DNA of 46,732 bases from Bradyrhizobium oropedii (GCF_020889685.1 NZ_JACMYO010000053.1:1-46732); one strand, 5' to 3'; numbered from the stretch's first letter, positions 23,579-31,535 are shown. Numbers and translations are program-made. The notes: generated from the sequence alone by a model not told the origin.

Positions 23579-23646
23579 GAATGATCCGGACCCGGAGGGC
23601 CGCGTGAGCGCAAAGCGTGAAGCGGTTTTCCGGAAACATCATGCTC
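23579..23646. repeat. Dispersed palindromic repeat unit
   Basis: The arms GAATGATCCGGA and TTCCGGAAACATCATGCTC are partly complementary and flank a GC-rich centre that includes GAAGCGG. This matches the form of a short palindromic intergenic element that I recall as frequent in Bradyrhizobium and Rhodopseudomonas (arms like ATGATCCGGA and TTTTCCG...ATCATGC). It begins one base after the cold-shock protein stop. Confidence 0.6.
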
Positions 23647-23776
23647 AAGAACTGCCCTCGGCCCGGACGCCCTGACGGAAACGTGAGCCGCCGGCGCGCC
23701 TTCAGGGCTCTGGCATTTGCCGCAATCATCGGGTTAGGGTCCGCCGGAAAATCTTCCCCGGTGTGAGTATTTGTCG

Positions 23777-24256
23777 ATGAATTTCGTTCGCATTGTTGGG
23801 CGGCTGCGTCCGTCGCTGCTGGCCGCGCTCGTCATCATGGTCGGGGCGCTGCTGGCCCCAGCCGCGCAGGCCGCCAGCGTCCAGCCGCTCGAGATCGTCA
23901 CCAAATCAGGCGTGCACGTCTTCTCGGTCGAAATGGCGACCACCGAGCAGGAGAAGGAAACCGGCCTGATGTACCGGAAGGAGCTCGCGGACGGCAAAGG
24001 CATGCTGTTCGACTTCACGCCAGAGCAGGAAGTGTCGATGTGGATGAAGAACACCTACATCTCGCTCGACATGATCTTCATCCGTGCCGACGGGCGAATC
24101 CTTCGGATCGCCGAAAGCACCGAGCCGATGTCGACCAAGATCATCCCGTCGCGGGGGCTCGCCAAGGGCGTCCTCGAGGTGATTGCCGGGACGGCGCAGA
24201 AATACGGCATCCAGCCCGGCGACCGGGTCGGCCATCCGCTGTTCGGCGGTCACTAG
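23777..24256 (+). CDS. Secreted DUF192 protein
   Basis: A 159-residue protein with a signal peptide (about 1-34, ending AQA-AS) and one DUF192 domain. Typical features are the N-terminal strand LEIVTKSGVHVFSVEMATTEQEKETGLMYRKEL (quoted in part), the MW-MKNTYISLDMIFIRADG core and the closing VLEVIAGTAQKYGIQPGDRVGH. The function of DUF192 is not established to my knowledge; the fold is a small beta barrel. The ATG at 23777 is preferred over a TTG two codons earlier. Confidence 0.88.
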   Translation: MNFVRIVGRLRPSLLAALVIMVGALLAPAAQAASVQPLEIVTKSGVHVFSVEMATTEQEKETGLMYRKELADGKGMLFDFTPEQEVSMWMKNTYISLDMIFIRADGRILRIAESTEPMSTKIIPSRGLAKGVLEVIAGTAQKYGIQPGDRVGHPLFGGH

Positions 24257-24376
24257 CTCTCCGTTTCGGTGCGGTTTCCGGACGGAAACCGTTCCCGATT
24301 GCCCGGCCGGAAGCCCTGCACCGGCGCCTTGCTGGCGCTGGCTGAAGCGTGTATCCACGGGGCTTCTCGGAAATAT

Positions 24377-24453
24377 CGGGGTATAGCGCAGCCTGGTAGC
24401 GCGGCAGTTTTGGGTACTGCAGGTCGTTGGTTCGAATCCAGCTGCCCCGACCA
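24377..24453 (+). tRNA. tRNA-Pro (anticodon TGG)
   Basis: A complete cloverleaf. The acceptor pairs CGGGGTA with TGCCCCG, the anticodon arm GCAGT-TTTGGGT-ACTGC shows anticodon TGG, and the T arm is GTTGG-TTCGAAT-CCAGC. The discriminator is A and CCA is encoded at 24451-24453. No attachment-site duplication or integrase is found near it. Confidence 0.97.
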
Positions 24454-24556
24454 TCCCATCCTGAGGCTTCATCGCAATCGTTGACCGTGGCAGGTCGTGG
24501 CCCGGTCGCGCGAGAGCGTGCGCGCCCAAGCTTTGATCGAGATGGTCTGGCCTGAC

Positions 24557-24673
24557 GCAACAACGCCGCCCGGACGGAATATCTTCGTCCAGACGGCGCC
24601 GTCGAATACTGGGCCCTGAAATCCCCAGTGCCAATGGGTCGTCCGGGCGGGCGATAGGTTCAACCCCGGGACG
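24557..24673. ncRNA. Structured RNA-like element, copy B
   Basis: Second copy of the element at 19505-19622, about 100 bases downstream of tRNA-Pro. The first hairpin has a 5-bp GGACG/CGTCC stem, an outer CGCCG/CGGCG stem and the same GAATATCTT loop. The second is CTGGG/CCCAG with the same 10-base loop. The third is a GC-rich stem (GTCC-GGG/CCC-GGAC with one bulge) around AGGTTCAA. The loops are identical to copy A while the stem sequences differ, as expected if the fold is under selection. The transcribed strand is undetermined. Confidence 0.55.
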
Positions 24674-24942
24674 GTCTCGGTCGCAGTTGTAATGTCGCAG
24701 GCCATGTCGCGGCTCGGCACGGTTGCGGGCAGGCGACCGGAGGGCTTCAACCACCCAGGTGCGGCCTGTGACGCAGCAGCGTGATGGCTGGTTTGGCGCC
24801 AGAGACGAGTGTTATGTCAGATCAGAAATAACGATCGAGCGGGCAAGATTGCCAGTAGCGAGTACAATCCGATCTGAAAGCTTGCCGAGCGCCGTTCGGC
24901 GTTGCCGGCCAGCCTGACAAGAACAATCCGCGAGGAGGCACC
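24674..24942. other. Intergenic region upstream of the cyclase-family gene
   Basis: About 270 bases with no gene I can support. The AT-richer part around 24810-24870 (GTTATGTCAGATCAGAAATAA) is the likely promoter zone for the gene at 24943. No terminator or known regulatory RNA is seen. Confidence 0.45.
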
Positions 24943-25719
24943 ATGGCACGCAGACTGATCGATATCTCCGTTCCCCTGCAGAACGACGTTCCGGCCGATC
25001 CGCCCGGCAATCATCCGACCATCCAGTATATCGACCACCAGCAGGGGCTGCCGCGCATGCTGCAGTTCTTCGATGGACTGAAGGCAGATGATTTGCCTGA
25101 CGGGCAGGGCTGGGCTGTCGAGCGGGTCTCGCTCTCCACCCATAACGGCACGCATCTCGATGCGCCCTGGCATTTTCATCCGACCATGAACCGCGGTGAG
25201 CGATCCTGGACCATCGACGAGGTGCCGCTGGAATGGTGCTTTCAGCCGGGCGTGAAGCTCGACTTCCGCCATCTGCCTGACGGCTATGTCGCGACTGCGG
25301 GCGACGTCGAAGCCGAGCTGAAGCGCATCGGCCACACGCTGTCGCCGCTCGAGATCGTCGTCGTCAACACCAGCGCCGGCGCGAAATATGGCCAGCCCGA
25401 TTACGTCAATTCGGGCTGCGGCATGGGCTACGAGGCGACGATGTATCTGCTCGAGCGCGGCGTGCGGCTGACCGGCATCGATGGCTGGAGCTGGGACGCG
25501 CCGTTCGTTTTCACCGCGAAGAAATATGCCGAGACCAGGGATGCCAGTCTGATCTGGGAAGGCCACAAGGCCGGGCGGCACATCGGCTACTGCCACATCG
25601 AGAAGCTGCACAATCTGGAGCAACTGCCGTCGACCGGGTTCATGGTGTCGTGCTTCCCGGTGAAGATCGAGCGCGCATCGGCGGGGTGGACGAGGGCGGT
25701 TGCGATCCTCGACGGCTAG
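24943..25719 (+). CDS. Cyclase-family (kynurenine-formamidase-like) metal hydrolase
   Basis: A 258-residue cytosolic protein of the cyclase family. The signature H-x-G-T-H-x-D-x-P-x-H is complete (H67, H71, D73, H77, in HNGTHLDAPWH). These residues bind a metal in bacterial kynurenine formamidase and isatin hydrolase. At 258 residues it is longer than KynB (about 210), and no tryptophan-degradation genes are adjacent, so formamidase activity is not assured; other members hydrolyse amides or lactam rings. A GAGGAGG ribosome site precedes the ATG. Expressed alone, with an intrinsic terminator 190 bases downstream. Confidence 0.85.
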   Translation: MARRLIDISVPLQNDVPADPPGNHPTIQYIDHQQGLPRMLQFFDGLKADDLPDGQGWAVERVSLSTHNGTHLDAPWHFHPTMNRGERSWTIDEVPLEWCFQPGVKLDFRHLPDGYVATAGDVEAELKRIGHTLSPLEIVVVNTSAGAKYGQPDYVNSGCGMGYEATMYLLERGVRLTGIDGWSWDAPFVFTAKKYAETRDASLIWEGHKAGRHIGYCHIEKLHNLEQLPSTGFMVSCFPVKIERASAGWTRAVAILDG

Positions 25720-25821
25720 CCGCTATCGGGTTTTCGCCCGGCTGGGGAACCGGTGGACAGGCTGTTCATTCCGCTAGATTGTTGCGGCACGGCTACAGCC
25801 TAAGGCAGACGAATCTGCTCT

Positions 25822-25902
25822 GATGCACGTCGTAGATGCATTGGGTGATCGGGTCGGCGGCTCGTCCTCGCGTCCCGATTTTCTGAAGCGTTCTCTCCCG
25901 TG
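25822..25902 (+). CDS. Possible 26-residue small ORF before a terminator
   Basis: A frame MHVVDALGDRVGG then SSSRPDFLKRSLP that stops 3 bases before a strong plus-strand terminator. It stays open upstream to a TAG near 25775. No clear ribosome site precedes the ATG. It could be a small protein or simply part of a short terminated RNA. Confidence 0.3.
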
Positions 25903-25905
25903 ACT

Positions 25906-25936
25906 AGAGCCCCGGCGTCTTCCGGGGCTCTTTCTT
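25906..25936 (+). terminator. Intrinsic terminator (plus strand)
   Basis: A 10-bp perfect stem AGAGCCCCGG/CCGGGGCTCT with a 6-base loop is followed by TTCTTG. It ends whatever is transcribed rightward past 25720: the cyclase-family gene or a short downstream RNA. Confidence 0.8.
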
Positions 25937-25980
25937 GCGTGCCGCAGGCGAGCCAAGCGCCAGCGGGTGAATGAAGCCCC

Positions 25981-26020
25981 AAAAGAAAATCAGGTGCGCC
26001 GGAACCGACGCACCTGATTT
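25981..26020 (-). terminator. Intrinsic terminator of the Gly/Arg/Tyr-rich protein gene
   Basis: A long stem AAATCAGGTGCG...CGCACCTGATTT with one internal mismatch and a short loop is followed on the minus strand by TCTTTT. It is 45 bases beyond the stop codon of the gene at 26066. The symmetrical arms also allow weak rightward termination. Confidence 0.85.
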
Positions 26021-26065
26021 ATGTCTCCAATATCGCTTGTGTCGGCAATATCGCTTATGCGGTTG

Positions 26066-26329
26066 TTAGTACCGGCAGACGCGAACACCACGCGGGGTCC
26101 ACCAGCAACGGGGACCGACATAACCGCCGTAGTAGCCATAGCCACGGCCATAGCCCCATCCGCGGCCGCGACCCCAGCCGCCCCGATAGCCGTAGCCGCG
26201 TCCGCGCCATTGCGCTTGCGCGGAAGACGTGGTGGCACCGACCAGGATGGCAGAGGTGCTTGCGACATAGACGAACAACAAAGCGACTGCTGCAAGGCAA
26301 CGAGTCAGGATATTGTAGCGTTTAGTCAT
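26066..26329 (-). CDS. Secreted Gly/Arg/Tyr-rich small protein
   Basis: An 87-residue protein with a signal peptide (about 1-40, ending AQA-QW). The mature part is a run of Gly-Tyr-Arg-Trp repeats (WRGRGYGYRGGWGRGRGWGY), closing with two cysteines (RCWWTPRGVRVCRY). A GGAG lies 9 bases before the ATG and an intrinsic terminator follows. The C-x-x-x-x-x-x-x-x-C tail is typical of small secreted proteins of Bradyrhizobium; no function is known to me. The basic, aromatic mature chain suggests binding to polyanions or the cell wall. Confidence 0.8.
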   Translation of the reverse strand: MTKRYNILTRCLAAVALLFVYVASTSAILVGATTSSAQAQWRGRGYGYRGGWGRGRGWGYGRGYGYYGGYVGPRCWWTPRGVRVCRY

Positions 26330-26717
26330 TCTGAAGATCTCCAGTCACTTCCAAACATCTGAACTGATGCTGGCTGTCTCGCTTAGACGCGCGACACCGC
26401 TATCCGGTTCGAGCATGCTAAGACAATACTTTCACTAAGGTTCTTGCGAGCTTTAGCGACTCTATTGAGACCAAAAGGTAAGGTCAAGTTACAGTCCCGC
26501 CTGCAAAGGATGATGTGGTTGCTGCGCTCATCTTGTCGTTCATCCGCCGTTCATTCTGTTCATCTTGCATTGCGCAGATCTGGCGCTGACTTGGCGCCGA
26601 TTTGATTTGTGCATCGCAGAAGCAGAGATTTGCGAACCACGGAAAATGCCGTCGAGAACTTGAAGTCGACACGATCCTGTTCTCTGAGCGTCTCAGTATC
26701 CTCCCTGAAGAGTGCCC
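26330..26717. other. Divergent intergenic region upstream of the carbamoyltransferase gene
   Basis: About 390 bases between a minus-strand secreted protein gene and the plus-strand carbamoyltransferase gene. It is AT-richer than its surroundings near 26400-26500. It contains a cluster of GTTCAT repeats (26527-26563). I looked for a nod box and did not find one. A 28-codon minus-strand frame (starting at 26570) runs through the repeat cluster but has no clear ribosome site. Confidence 0.5.
26527..26563 (+). promoter_or_regulatory. Direct-repeat cluster GTTCAT, possible operator
   Basis: GTTCAT occurs at 26538, 26549 and 26558, with a related CTCATC at 26527. The spacings of 11, 11 and 9 bases are close to one helical turn, a layout used by dimeric activators that bind direct repeats. 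It is 155-190 bases upstream of the carbamoyltransferase start. No regulator can be named. Confidence 0.35.
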
Positions 26718-28538
26718 ATGCCGAAACAACACACCTACGTCCTTGGTCTCAACGTCTACGACCATGACGTGAGCGCCTGCCTGCTGCGCGACGGTGCGAT
26801 CGCCTACGCGATCTCCAAGGAGCGCATCACCCGCGAGAAGCACGCCTCGGGCTTCTACAAGGAAGTCGTCGACTACTGCCTGTCGGCCGAGGGCATCACG
26901 CTCGACGACGTCGATCTCGTGGTGCGCAACAGCTACATCCTGCCGGTGCCCGAGATGGAGGAGCGGATGCTCCACCAGGACATGCCGGGCTTCCTGCCGA
27001 TTGCCGAGCGCAATGAGGCAATCAAGCATCCGCTGTTTCGTTCAAAGTCCGACAAGGTGGTCTCGATCTCGCATCACCTCGCGCATGCCTACAGCGCGTT
27101 CGCGGTGTCGCCGTTCAAGGACGGCGTCGTGATGATAGTCGACGGCGTCGGCAATTATCAGGCCGATGCGATGGAGCAGTATCCGCAGGATGGGGCGTCG
27201 CCGCTCGCCCGCGAGTCCGAGAGTTACTACAGGTTCGACGATACGAAGCTCGAATGCCTGAAGAAGGTCTGGATGGAGCCTGCGCGCGGGCTCTTGTCGG
27301 ACGAGTTCTACAACATGCCGGGTCTCGGCGCGCTCTACAGCCGGGTCTCGACCTACGTGTTCGGCGACTGGAACAAGTGCGGCGAGCTGATGGGGCTTGC
27401 GCCCTATGGCCGCCGCGATCAGGTCGATCATCTGCTCGAGATGAAGGACGGCAGGCTGCACGTGCCGTTCTGGGGCGCCGACAACCAGCAGCCCTTCGTG
27501 CTCGACAGCGGCAGCTGGGACAAGAGCCCGACGATGCGGCACTGGGAGGACATCGCCTGGCGGGTCCAGGACGACACCGAGAACGTGCTGCTGACGCGTG
27601 CGCGCTGGCTGCGCGAGACCACTGGTGCGAAGAACCTCTGCATCGCCGGCGGCGTCGCGCTGAACTGCGTCGCCAACGGCCGCATCGCCCGCGAGGCCGG
27701 TTTCGAGAACGTCTGGATCCAGCCCGCCGCCGGCGACGACGGCATCGCCATCGGCTGCGCCTATTACGGCTGGCTCGAGATCCTTAAAGCACGGCGCTCC
27801 TTCGTGATGGAGCACGCCTTTGTCGGCCGGCGCTACAGCGACGCGGACGTCGCGGCCGCGCTGCAGAACTTCCTGGTGCGCATCCAGGTCGACGCCAGGC
27901 GCAGCGACAACATCTGCCGCGATACCGCAAAACTGCTCGCCGACCAGCGCGTGATCGGCTGGTTTCAGGGGGCGTCGGAATTCGGTCCGCGTGCGCTAGG
28001 CAACCGCAGCCTGATCGCCGATCCGCGAAGGGCCGAGATGAAGGACATCCTCAACAGCCGCGTGAAGCATCGCCAGGCGTTCCGCCCGTTCGCGCCGCTG
28101 GTGCTGGCGGAGCGCATGAAGGAGATCTTTGAGGGCGAGGAGGACTCGCCCTACATGCTGATCGCAAAGCCGGTACGCCCAGAATGGCGCGACAAGATCC
28201 CGGCGATCGTGCATGTCGACGGCTCGGCGCGGGTGCAGAGCGTGCGGGAAGAGACCAACCCGATGCTCTATCGCCTGCTGAAGGAGTTCGAGGCGCTCAC
28301 CGGCGTGCCGGTCTTGATCAACACCTCGTTCAACGTCAAGGGCGAGCCGATCATCGAGACGCCGCAGGATGCGGTGAGCTGCTTCCTCACCACCGGGATC
28401 GACAACCTCGTGATGCACGACACGCTGGTGGCGAAAACCGCCATGCACAAGGTCGTGACGCCCGTGATGACGACGTTCGGCGACGTCGCCACCATTGTCT
28501 CCTCGACCACGCAGGACGGCAGCCGCGGCGGCAGCTAG
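26718..28538 (+). CDS. NodU/CmcH-family carbamoyltransferase
   Basis: Transfers a carbamoyl group from carbamoyl phosphate, via a carbamoyl-adenylate, to a hydroxyl on a small molecule or sugar. The 606-residue protein has the two-domain plan of the family. The N-terminal Kae1-like ASKHA domain (about 1-370) has the metal pair HxxxH (H119, H123, in SHHLAHAYS), a VDGVGNY phosphate loop and an Asp in AAGDDGIAIG. The C-terminal carbamoyltransferase domain (about 395-590) has GASEFGPRALGNRSLIADPR and INTSFNVKGEPI. NodU modifies Nod factors, but no nod genes or nod box are here. The acceptor is unknown. The start ATG at 26718 is preferred over a GTG two codons earlier. Confidence 0.92.
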   Translation: MPKQHTYVLGLNVYDHDVSACLLRDGAIAYAISKERITREKHASGFYKEVVDYCLSAEGITLDDVDLVVRNSYILPVPEMEERMLHQDMPGFLPIAERNEAIKHPLFRSKSDKVVSISHHLAHAYSAFAVSPFKDGVVMIVDGVGNYQADAMEQYPQDGASPLARESESYYRFDDTKLECLKKVWMEPARGLLSDEFYNMPGLGALYSRVSTYVFGDWNKCGELMGLAPYGRRDQVDHLLEMKDGRLHVPFWGADNQQPFVLDSGSWDKSPTMRHWEDIAWRVQDDTENVLLTRARWLRETTGAKNLCIAGGVALNCVANGRIAREAGFENVWIQPAAGDDGIAIGCAYYGWLEILKARRSFVMEHAFVGRRYSDADVAAALQNFLVRIQVDARRSDNICRDTAKLLADQRVIGWFQGASEFGPRALGNRSLIADPRRAEMKDILNSRVKHRQAFRPFAPLVLAERMKEIFEGEEDSPYMLIAKPVRPEWRDKIPAIVHVDGSARVQSVREETNPMLYRLLKEFEALTGVPVLINTSFNVKGEPIIETPQDAVSCFLTTGIDNLVMHDTLVAKTAMHKVVTPVMTTFGDVATIVSSTTQDGSRGGS

Positions 28539-28574
28539 AGCGTGGCCCGGGAGGCCATGCTCAGATAGTTCGGG

Positions 28575-29738
28575 TCAGGCCGCCTTTGCCGGTGCCGCGG
28601 GTTTCGGCGCCGGCGGCTTGATCGGCTTGTCCTGCCGCTTCGACCACGAGATGTAATAGGCCACGATCGTCATGATCGCGATGCCGGAGATGCTGACGAA
28701 GATCTGCGCGAACAGCGAGCCCGAGCTCATCGAGAGCTCGAAATGTCCGACAAAGGACAGGAACACGCCGACGCAGAACACCGCGAGCGATTGCTGGCCG
28801 CAGACGATCAGGGGATCGAACACCTTCCATTCCAGCGCCGCCCAGTCCTTCGGGATGAAGCGGATCACCAGCACCGTGATCACCACGAAGTGCAGGAAGC
28901 GGTAGGGCGCGAGGTTGGTCTTGTCGTTCGGGTTGAAGGCCGAATACAGCCAATCCGGCATTTGCGCGCCGAACTCCGGGAAGCGTCCGGCCATCGTCAT
29001 GATCAGCGCGAAGATCATATAGGCGATGCAGAACCACAGCGTATAGGGCGAGTTGATGATGTGCATGTTCTTGCGTGCGCCGCCCATCGCGCACCACGAG
29101 CCGAACACGAACAGCACCTGCCAGGCGAACGGATTGAAGTACCAGGTCCCGGCCGGGTAGGCGGGCAGGTTCCAGCCCATGTGGCGCGACACCAGCCAGA
29201 GTGCGAGCGAGGCCAGCATGGTCCAGTTCGGCCGCCGCAGCATGAACCACAGCACCGGCGGAAACAGGCCCATCAGCACGATGTAGAGCGGGAGCACGTC
29301 GAGATTGACCGGCTTGAACTTCAGGAACAAGCCCTGGCGCAGTGTCTCGGTGGCGTTGTCGACGAGGCCGGCGACGTTGAACTCGTTGATGATCTCGGAG
29401 TCGCCGAAGCGCAGCGCCAGATAGCTGATCGAGGCGATGTAGATCACGAACAGGATGATGTGGGCGACATAGAGTTGCCAGACCCGCTTGGTCAGCCTGG
29501 TGGCGCCGACGATGAAGCCCCGCTCCAGCATCATACGGGCATAGACAAAGGATGCCGTGTAGCCGGAGATGAAGACGAACAGGTCCGCCGCGTCGCTGAA
29601 GCCGTAATTCCGCGTCGTGATCCAGTTCACGATATTGTCGGGGATGTGATCGAGATAGATCGCCCAGTTCGCGATCCCGCGGAACAGGTCGAGCCGGAGG
29701 TCACGTCCTTTTTCGGGCAGGCTTGCGTGGATTTCCAT
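28575..29738 (-). CDS. opgC: OpgC-family membrane acyltransferase
   Basis: A 387-residue integral membrane protein with about ten helices. It starts with the conserved OpgC opening RDLRLDLFRGIANWAIYLDHIP, then SDAADLFVFISGYTASFVYARM, a pattern shared with acyltransferase-3-like proteins (an R-x-x-D-x-x-R and H motif). In Rhodobacter and Brucella, OpgC adds succinyl residues to osmoregulated periplasmic (cyclic) glucans, which matter for host interaction. The C-terminus is Pro/Ala/Lys-rich and cytoplasmic. The ATG at 29738 (MEIHASLPEKG) is chosen over an upstream TTG. It converges with the carbamoyltransferase gene, 36 bases apart. Confidence 0.88.
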   Translation of the reverse strand: MEIHASLPEKGRDLRLDLFRGIANWAIYLDHIPDNIVNWITTRNYGFSDAADLFVFISGYTASFVYARMMLERGFIVGATRLTKRVWQLYVAHIILFVIYIASISYLALRFGDSEIINEFNVAGLVDNATETLRQGLFLKFKPVNLDVLPLYIVLMGLFPPVLWFMLRRPNWTMLASLALWLVSRHMGWNLPAYPAGTWYFNPFAWQVLFVFGSWCAMGGARKNMHIINSPYTLWFCIAYMIFALIMTMAGRFPEFGAQMPDWLYSAFNPNDKTNLAPYRFLHFVVITVLVIRFIPKDWAALEWKVFDPLIVCGQQSLAVFCVGVFLSFVGHFELSMSSGSLFAQIFVSISGIAIMTIVAYYISWSKRQDKPIKPPAPKPAAPAKAA

Positions 29739-30005
29739 GGGGCGCCGCTTCCTCGAGATGATGCTGTCGAGAAGACCGTGCTGTGACAATTTGGCCGCGG
29801 GCCCAAGGGACTCCAGAAGCCTCCCGGGGCCAGATTGTCACAGCGCGGTAGAATGACTATACCGGTCCGGCGAAGGCTACCTCCGAGATCGAGGAATCAC
29901 CGATCAGTTCGTTGAACGGTGTCTCTATACTATCCCGGCAGTTTCCTTCAAATCGCTTCCAAGTCTACCGCTTCCATGTCGCATATCCCACGGGGCCGAC
30001 CATCC

Positions 30006-30311
30006 ATGACCGCACGCATTTTTAAGCCCGCCAAAAACGCGATGCAATCGGGACGTGCCAAGACGAAAGAGTGGCAACTGGATTACGAGCCGGAGCAGCC
30101 GCGCACCGTGGAGCCCTTGATGGGCTGGACCTCGTCGACCGACATGAAGCAGCAGCTCACGCTGCAATTCGATACCAAGGAGGAGGCGACGGCGTATTGC
30201 GAGCGCAAGGGCATCGCCTACCAGGTGATCGAGCCGAAGGATTCGGCGCACCGCCAGGTCGCCTATGCCGACAATTTTGCGTTCCGCCGCTGGGAGCCCT
30301 GGACGCACTAG
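30006..30311 (+). CDS. NDUFS4-type accessory subunit of respiratory complex I
   Basis: A 101-residue protein homologous to the mitochondrial 18-kDa complex I subunit NDUFS4. Family segments are TARIFKPAKNAMQSGRAKTKEW at the start (quoted to 20 as TARIFKPAKNAMQSGRAKTK), MGWTSSTDMKQQLTLQFDTKEEA in the middle, and DNFAFRRWEPWTH at the end. These alphaproteobacterial subunits sit on the peripheral arm near the NADH-oxidising module. The gene is away from the nuo operon, as is usual for this subunit. The ATG at 30006 fits the family N-terminus; the upstream in-frame residues do not. Confidence 0.93.
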   Translation: MTARIFKPAKNAMQSGRAKTKEWQLDYEPEQPRTVEPLMGWTSSTDMKQQLTLQFDTKEEATAYCERKGIAYQVIEPKDSAHRQVAYADNFAFRRWEPWTH

Positions 30312-30320
30312 GCCCGGCAA

Positions 30321-30821
30321 TCAGCTCGCAGGGCTGGCGGCGAGGGCGCCCGGGATCGGCAGCGGCGCATCCTTTGAGACGCCGAGCACCGGAAAGCTTC
30401 GAATTTTACGCACATTGGGCAGCCCTGCGAATTGCAGCAGCTGCTGGCGCATGTCGTCGACGCTGGGCGCGACGCATCTCAGCATGAAATCGGCATCGCC
30501 CGAGATCCGCCAGCATTGCAGGAAGCGCGGCACGGCCGCCACCGTGGCCTCGAACGCCTCGATCGCCACCAGGGTCTGGCTGTCGAGCTGGATCAGGACG
30601 AAGGTCGTCACCTCATAGCCCAGCAGCCGTTCGTCGAGCGTGGCGCGGATCGCCTGCACCACGCCGCGACTGCGCAGGGCACGGACCCGGCGCAGACAGG
30701 GCGGGGCTGTGATGCCGACCCGCTCGGCGAGCTCGTTGATCCTGATCCGGCCGTCCCTCTGCAATTCGGCCAGGATCCGCAGGTCGATGTCATCGAGCTG
30801 TGGGCGCTCGGTCACGGTCAC
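30321..30821 (-). CDS. Lrp/AsnC-family transcriptional regulator
   Basis: A 166-residue regulator with an N-terminal winged helix-turn-helix (about 9-58, LDDIDLRILAELQRDGRIR written here in part, then NELAERVGITAPPCLRRVRAL). The C-terminal RAM domain (about 75-150) forms the ligand-binding oligomer. Lrp proteins often sense amino acids, and this one sits by a leucine-breakdown block. Its ATG overlaps the stop of the TetR gene by four bases, so it is co-translated with that regulator. Whether it controls the liu genes or a separate regulon cannot be decided. Confidence 0.92.
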   Translation of the reverse strand: MTVTERPQLDDIDLRILAELQRDGRIRINELAERVGITAPPCLRRVRALRSRGVVQAIRATLDERLLGYEVTTFVLIQLDSQTLVAIEAFEATVAAVPRFLQCWRISGDADFMLRCVAPSVDDMRQQLLQFAGLPNVRKIRSFPVLGVSKDAPLPIPGALAASPAS

Positions 30822-31471
30822 GAACCCGCCACGGCGGTCTGCGGGCTTTCGCTGCCGCTGCTGCGCTGACGGATCGCGGCCTGCGGCGCGACCCCCGACA
30901 GCACCAGCTTCTCGTGCGCCGCGATGATGGCGTCCCGGGTCAGGCGGCCGCCGGGACGGTACCAGGTGCAGAGCCCGGTGAGCAGCGAGATGATCGCAAA
31001 GGTCGCGACCTGGATGTCGACCACCTCGAACACGCCTTCGGCCGCGCCCTCGGTGAGGATCTGCGCCAGCCGCTGTTCATAGGCGCCGCGCAGCGCCACC
31101 ACGGCGTCGTAGTTCTTCGCTTCGAGGCTGCGCAGTTCGGAATTGGCGATGAAGACCTCGCGCTTGCGGGTCATGTGATAGCTGACGTGGAAGGCCACGA
31201 AGGCGCGCAGCTGCTCCACCGGATCGGCCTTGCCCTCGAGTGCGAGATCAAGCTCGCGCAGCAAATCGTTGATATGGTCCTGCACCAGATCGAACAGCAG
31301 GTCCTGCTTGGTTGAGATATGGTTGTAGAGTGAGCCTGCCTGGATGCCGACTTCGGCGGCGAGCTGGCGCAGGCTCATGGCCTCGTAGCCGCGCTCGAAG
31401 ATCAGGCGCACGCCGGCCTTGCGGATCGCCTCCAGCGTCGTGGGGCCATGTGAGCCGATCGTGCGTGCCAT
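30818..31471 (-). CDS. TetR-family regulator, probable repressor of the leucine-degradation genes
   Basis: A 217-residue regulator. The helix-turn-helix spans about residues 12-60, with LIFERGYEAMSLRQLAAEVGIQAGSLYNHISTKQDLLF as the DNA-binding core (the Y-x-H-x-x-x-K-[QE] motif at 49-57). The C-terminal part is the ligand-binding helical domain. It is divergent from ivd and next to two related operator-like sites, which suggests it represses the ivd-mccBA-hmgL genes and responds to an acyl-CoA intermediate, in the manner of the LiuQ/FadR-type TetR proteins. The name liuQ is not claimed. It is translationally coupled to the downstream Lrp gene. A GAGG precedes the ATG. Confidence 0.9.
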   Translation of the reverse strand: MARTIGSHGPTTLEAIRKAGVRLIFERGYEAMSLRQLAAEVGIQAGSLYNHISTKQDLLFDLVQDHINDLLRELDLALEGKADPVEQLRAFVAFHVSYHMTRKREVFIANSELRSLEAKNYDAVVALRGAYEQRLAQILTEGAAEGVFEVVDIQVATFAIISLLTGLCTWYRPGGRLTRDAIIAAHEKLVLSGVAPQAAIRQRSSGSESPQTAVAGS

Positions 31472-31520
31472 CGGGGCCTCGGAGGGTGTTGGCTTGTCAG
31501 GGAGAACCAGGAAACAAGCG

Positions 31521-31535
31521 AACGACCGTATGTTT
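31521..31535 (-). promoter_or_regulatory. Operator-like site 1 (TetR side)
   Basis: Read on the minus strand: AAACATACGGTCGTT. It differs from site 2 (AAACGTATGATCGTT) only by transitions at three positions. It lies 50 bases upstream of the TetR start. Confidence 0.55.

Noticed and set aside
13358..24453. Genomic island between or beside the two tRNA genes
   Set aside because: No integrase, no duplicated tRNA 3' ends and no transposase are visible; the interval is filled with ordinary core genes.
26330..26717. Nod box upstream of the NodU-like gene
   Set aside because: I found no ATC-N9-GAT repeats or the long conserved nod-box sequence, and no other nod genes are present, so a symbiotic assignment is not supported.
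28743..29786. A plus-strand frame opposite opgC
   Set aside because: It is a shadow of a membrane protein gene: rich in His, Asp and Arg where the real gene has hydrophobic helices.
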